DNA of 63,472 bases from a virus. Below, piece after piece: positions 61,253 through 63,472 of this stretch (positions within the stretch are counted from its first letter, which is position 1; every line of letters starts with the position of its first letter). Made by a program: the position numbers and the translations under genes. The notes under the pieces are model-generated. The model did not search any database. It worked only from the letters and a program-made list of their open reading frames with translations, and was not told where the DNA came from. The stretch lies in the IMG/VR virus record IMGVR_UViG_3300045825_000308, positions 1-63,472 of that record. One strand, written 5' to 3'.

Positions 61253-61751
61253 AGAAAAATTTAAATTAGGCACATATCGCTTAAATGGTTTGACAACAAC
61301 TATTAGAGTGGTTGAATCAAATACTGATGGTGTTATCGGAATTATACGCGAAGGAGATGTTACTTATGTCTTTGAAAATGAATTTGAATCTCTTTATCCT
61401 GAGTGTGATTATCTAGGATTGAACTATAAAGAAGAGAAGAAGATACTTTGTCTAAAGTCTTTTGATCCTGACGAAATGCAATATATGATAACAGAAGTTC
61501 CTGAGAAAGTTATCGAAAGCTTTCTTCCAACAGACTTGGAAGCTTTTATTAATGTTGAACTTGAACTAATCTATTTAACTCAACATGAATTAGACGTTCT
61601 TAATATGAATGGAAACATGATGTGGAATGGTTGTTCTTATGCAGAAGCTAAAGCAGAAGCTATTAGTGATCTTCATGAAGAGTTAGATGCTCTTAATATT
61701 AGGATAGCGAAACTAAATGAACTTAAGAAACCAATAGAAGAAGTGGAATAA
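61236..61751 (+). CDS. Hypothetical acidic protein
   Basis: The 171-residue product (AAGGAG before ATG) has a beta-rich N terminus (YRLNGLTTTIRVVE) and an acidic helical C terminus. Unknown function. Confidence 0.6.
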   Translation: MNEATKEKFKLGTYRLNGLTTTIRVVESNTDGVIGIIREGDVTYVFENEFESLYPECDYLGLNYKEEKKILCLKSFDPDEMQYMITEVPEKVIESFLPTDLEAFINVELELIYLTQHELDVLNMNGNMMWNGCSYAEAKAEAISDLHEELDALNIRIAKLNELKKPIEEVE

Positions 61752-61768
61752 TCTACATAGGAGTTATT

Positions 61769-62089
61769 ATGATTACAGTTAAAGGCAAAGAGTTTACTAA
61801 TTTAAAAGAAGCACAAGACTATGCAGCAAGTCAGATGGATGCTAGTGAAGTTAAAGAAGTAGCGGCTGATATTAAAACAACTGATGAAATGAATGGTGTT
61901 ATTATTCCAGCTCAGGCAGCACCAGAATTATCTACTGAACAAACAGAAGCAATCGATCTAGCAGCACAAGTTGATTCTTTAACAGATGAAGATCCAGAGT
62001 TAGCAGAAGAATTAGATGCTGCTTTGGATGAAGATCAAACACAAGTCTTAACAGATGCTCATGATGAATCAGCAGAGGCTGGAGCTTAA
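61769..62089 (+). CDS. Acidic low-complexity protein
   Basis: The 106-residue product is very rich in Ala, Asp and Glu in its second half and probably disordered. ATAGGAG precedes ATG. Its stop codon overlaps the next start (TAATG). Confidence 0.55.
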   Translation: MITVKGKEFTNLKEAQDYAASQMDASEVKEVAADIKTTDEMNGVIIPAQAAPELSTEQTEAIDLAAQVDSLTDEDPELAEELDAALDEDQTQVLTDAHDESAEAGA

Positions 62090-62181
62090 TGTTTGATCCA
62101 AAGATAATTATATTTTATCTTGCATTGTTCATGACTATGGTTATCAAAATCTGTTATCAGATGTTTCCCCATACACACTAA
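62089..62181 (+). CDS. Very small membrane peptide
   Basis: A 30-residue ORF starting at the TAATG overlap, with a single hydrophobic segment (IIIFYLALFMTMVI). It is directly upstream of the lysozyme gene and may be a lysis-related or leader peptide. Translation is uncertain. Confidence 0.35.
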   Translation: MFDPKIIIFYLALFMTMVIKICYQMFPHTH

Positions 62182-62186
62182 CTGTA

Positions 62187-62221
62187 AATATCTCCTGAGA
62201 TTAAAACACTTAGGAGATATT
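62187..62221 (+). promoter_or_regulatory. Hairpin that encloses the lysozyme ribosome binding site
   Basis: AATATCTCCT (62187-62196) pairs perfectly with AGGAGATATT (62212-62221) across a 15-base loop. The AGGAG of the lysozyme gene is inside the stem, just before ATG 62223, so the ribosome site would be blocked when the hairpin forms. Confidence 0.7.
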
Positions 62222-62222
62222 C

Positions 62223-62981
62223 ATGTTAAAGAAACTTATCAATTGGTTATTTGGAAATAAACAAACCCTTCCTCCAATAGAATCTAAACCATTACCTAAT
62301 ATTCCATCATCCGTAGAAGTTCCACCAGTAGTTGTGGTCATACAAGAAGCTGCACAGCCTGCTAGTGTTCTATCTATTAAACCTTTCCTTAACTTCCCAG
62401 ACATATCGCATTATGAACCTTGTGACTTTAATAAGGTTGAAGGCTTTAACGATATGATCACTAAAGCAACTGAAGGTGAGTCAATGATTGACGGAACTCT
62501 TAAGTTCAATATGAATAACTGTAAAAAGAAAGATATCAGATTCGGTGCTTATCACTTCTATAAGTGCAATATCGATCCCATCATTCAAGCCACGCATTAT
62601 ATCAAGGCTGTTGGATTAGATAACCTTAAAAGCTTTTACTATGAACCTATTGTTGATTATGAAACAACTAAGGGACAAACAGAAGAGAATCTAAAGAAAG
62701 CCATACCAGAATTAAAGATCTTTATTAATTATATCTATGAACAAACCGGAAGATATACTATATTCTATTCTTATGAATCACTAATCGCTTATCTAGAATT
62801 AGATTCTTACTTCACTAACTGTAAACTTTGGATTGCTAGATATGGAAAGGAACCTACTAAGTTAGCTCCTTGGAAAGAGTATTGGGCTTGGCAATATAGT
62901 GATGGTGAAATCCCTTCTCCAAAGTATAATGATTCGTTTCCTGGTATCGGTAGATGTGATAGTAATATATTTAAAAAATAA
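62223..62981 (+). CDS. GH25 lysozyme (endolysin)
   Basis: The 252-residue protein has an N-terminal helix and a Pro-rich linker (about 1-56), then a GH25 lysozyme domain: FPDISHYE (D60) and PIVDYE with the catalytic D145 and E147, then IARYGKEP and AWQYSDG near the end. It cleaves peptidoglycan glycan strands for host release. The hydrophobic N terminus (LKKLINWLFG) could be a membrane signal. Its ribosome binding site lies in a hairpin, suggesting delayed translation. The holin gene is 42 kb away. Confidence 0.85.
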   Translation: MLKKLINWLFGNKQTLPPIESKPLPNIPSSVEVPPVVVVIQEAAQPASVLSIKPFLNFPDISHYEPCDFNKVEGFNDMITKATEGESMIDGTLKFNMNNCKKKDIRFGAYHFYKCNIDPIIQATHYIKAVGLDNLKSFYYEPIVDYETTKGQTEENLKKAIPELKIFINYIYEQTGRYTIFYSYESLIAYLELDSYFTNCKLWIARYGKEPTKLAPWKEYWAWQYSDGEIPSPKYNDSFPGIGRCDSNIFKK

Positions 62982-62990
62982 GGAGCTCTT

Positions 62991-63152
62991 ATGATCAAGG
63001 ATGATCTGAAGTTGTTACTTCAATTAAGAATCATGCAACTAAATAAAGTAAAGGATACAATAGGAGTCACTCATTCGCAATCTTATAATCGTTCGATTGC
63101 TTGGATTGATTCTATTATTGCTATTAATGAAAGACTATTAATACTTCTCTAG
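62991..63152 (+). CDS. Small helical protein after the lysozyme gene
   Basis: A 53-residue ORF with AAGGAG 5 bases before its ATG and a largely helical composition (LLLQLRIMQLNKV). It follows the lysozyme stop codon by 9 bases and is likely co-transcribed. No function is known. Confidence 0.5.
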   Translation: MIKDDLKLLLQLRIMQLNKVKDTIGVTHSQSYNRSIAWIDSIIAINERLLILL

Positions 63153-63321
63153 AACCTCATATCTGACCGTAAGAGCTCCATTAGAAATAATGCAGTGAGA
63201 GTTAAAGACTTTCCGGTCAGTCCACCAACGTCTTATAGAATATCTAGTATTATCTTAATCAAATCAATAACTTAGAAGCGCAGTGTAAAATAGATGTCTT
63301 ATAGAAATATATCTTTACATT
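63153..63321. other. Non-coding stretch with an inverted repeat
   Basis: No gene is evident. CTGACCG (63163-63169) pairs with CGGTCAG (63214-63220), and GTCTTATAGAA occurs twice (63230-63240 and near 63296). It could hold a promoter, a small RNA or a boundary. Confidence 0.4.
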
Positions 63322-63472
63322 ATGTTTCTTATCAGATATAAATCGCGCATGCAACAATTATCTATCGAAAGAATAACTAAATTTAATTTATTTAAAACAA
63401 ATGATATTAGGAAAGACTTATCAACTCACTTGCCATATGTGTGCATTAATCATTGGAAGTATGAAATGGTTA
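63322..63472 (+). CDS. Partial ORF running off the right edge
   Basis: From ATG 63322 the frame stays open for 50 codons to the end of the window (LIRYKSRMQQLSIERI). No clear ribosome binding site is visible and no family can be assigned from the fragment. Confidence 0.35.
   Translation, partial: MFLIRYKSRMQQLSIERITKFNLFKTNDIRKDLSTHLPYVCINHWKYEMV

Noticed and set aside
1-63472. CRISPR arrays, rRNA genes, reverse transcriptase or integrase
   Set aside because: No regularly spaced repeats or matching motifs were seen on either strand; no lysogeny genes are recognisable apart from a Cro/CI-like helix-turn-helix protein.

Overview
This window looks like part of the genome of a tailed double-stranded DNA bacteriophage. 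It is AT-rich (by eye about one third G+C), densely packed, and almost entirely transcribed rightward, with stop/start overlaps and clear AGGAG-type ribosome binding sites. A tail tube protein, a tape-measure protein with a frameshifted chaperone pair in front of it, and the absence of a sheath gene point to a long non-contractile tail (inference). Two short lipoprotein signal sequences fit a Gram-negative host, but the host cannot be named from the sequence. Portal, protease and major capsid genes are not in the window, so the genome is larger than what is shown.

Layout. 1-10.4 kb: head completion and tail genes (connector, HK97 gp10-like protein, probable tail terminator, tail tube, G/GT chaperones, tape measure, distal tail protein). 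10.4-25.8 kb: tail tip and fibre genes, an HNH homing endonuclease, a holin, a large tail hub and three tandem tail-collar paralogues. 25.8-28.0 kb: the only leftward gene, a DEAD/DEAH helicase cut into two ORFs by an apparently split intein. 28.0-28.65 kb: a non-coding divergent region with hairpins and a purine-rich tract. 28.65-46 kb: replication, nucleotide and recombination genes (helicase, primase, sigma-like factor, dUTPase, dNMP kinase, thymidylate synthase, intein-bearing DNA polymerase III alpha, gp32-like SSB, probable UvsY, UvsX, a fused SbcD-SbcC protein, RuvC-like resolvase). 46-50 kb: a second sigma-like factor and the terminase subunits. 50-55.8 kb: a lipoprotein, a methyltransferase cassette flanked by 68-bp direct repeats, a proofreading-type exonuclease and small genes, then a tRNA-like element and a terminator. 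55.9-63.5 kb: many small genes and a GH25 lysozyme whose ribosome binding site lies in a hairpin.

How the genes work together. The phage appears to carry its own replisome: helicase, primase, a C-family polymerase and a separate DEDDy exonuclease that could supply proofreading. It also has a T4-like recombination set (gp32, UvsY?, UvsX, a gp46/47-type nuclease and a UvsW-like helicase) and its own thymidylate supply. Two sigma-like proteins could direct middle or late transcription. The most unusual features are the split-intein helicase with a Vsr-like endonuclease domain, a beta-rich module inserted in four virion proteins and apparently nested inside itself in one of them, a tRNA-like gene with no room for an anticodon, and the duplication-flanked methyltransferase cassette.
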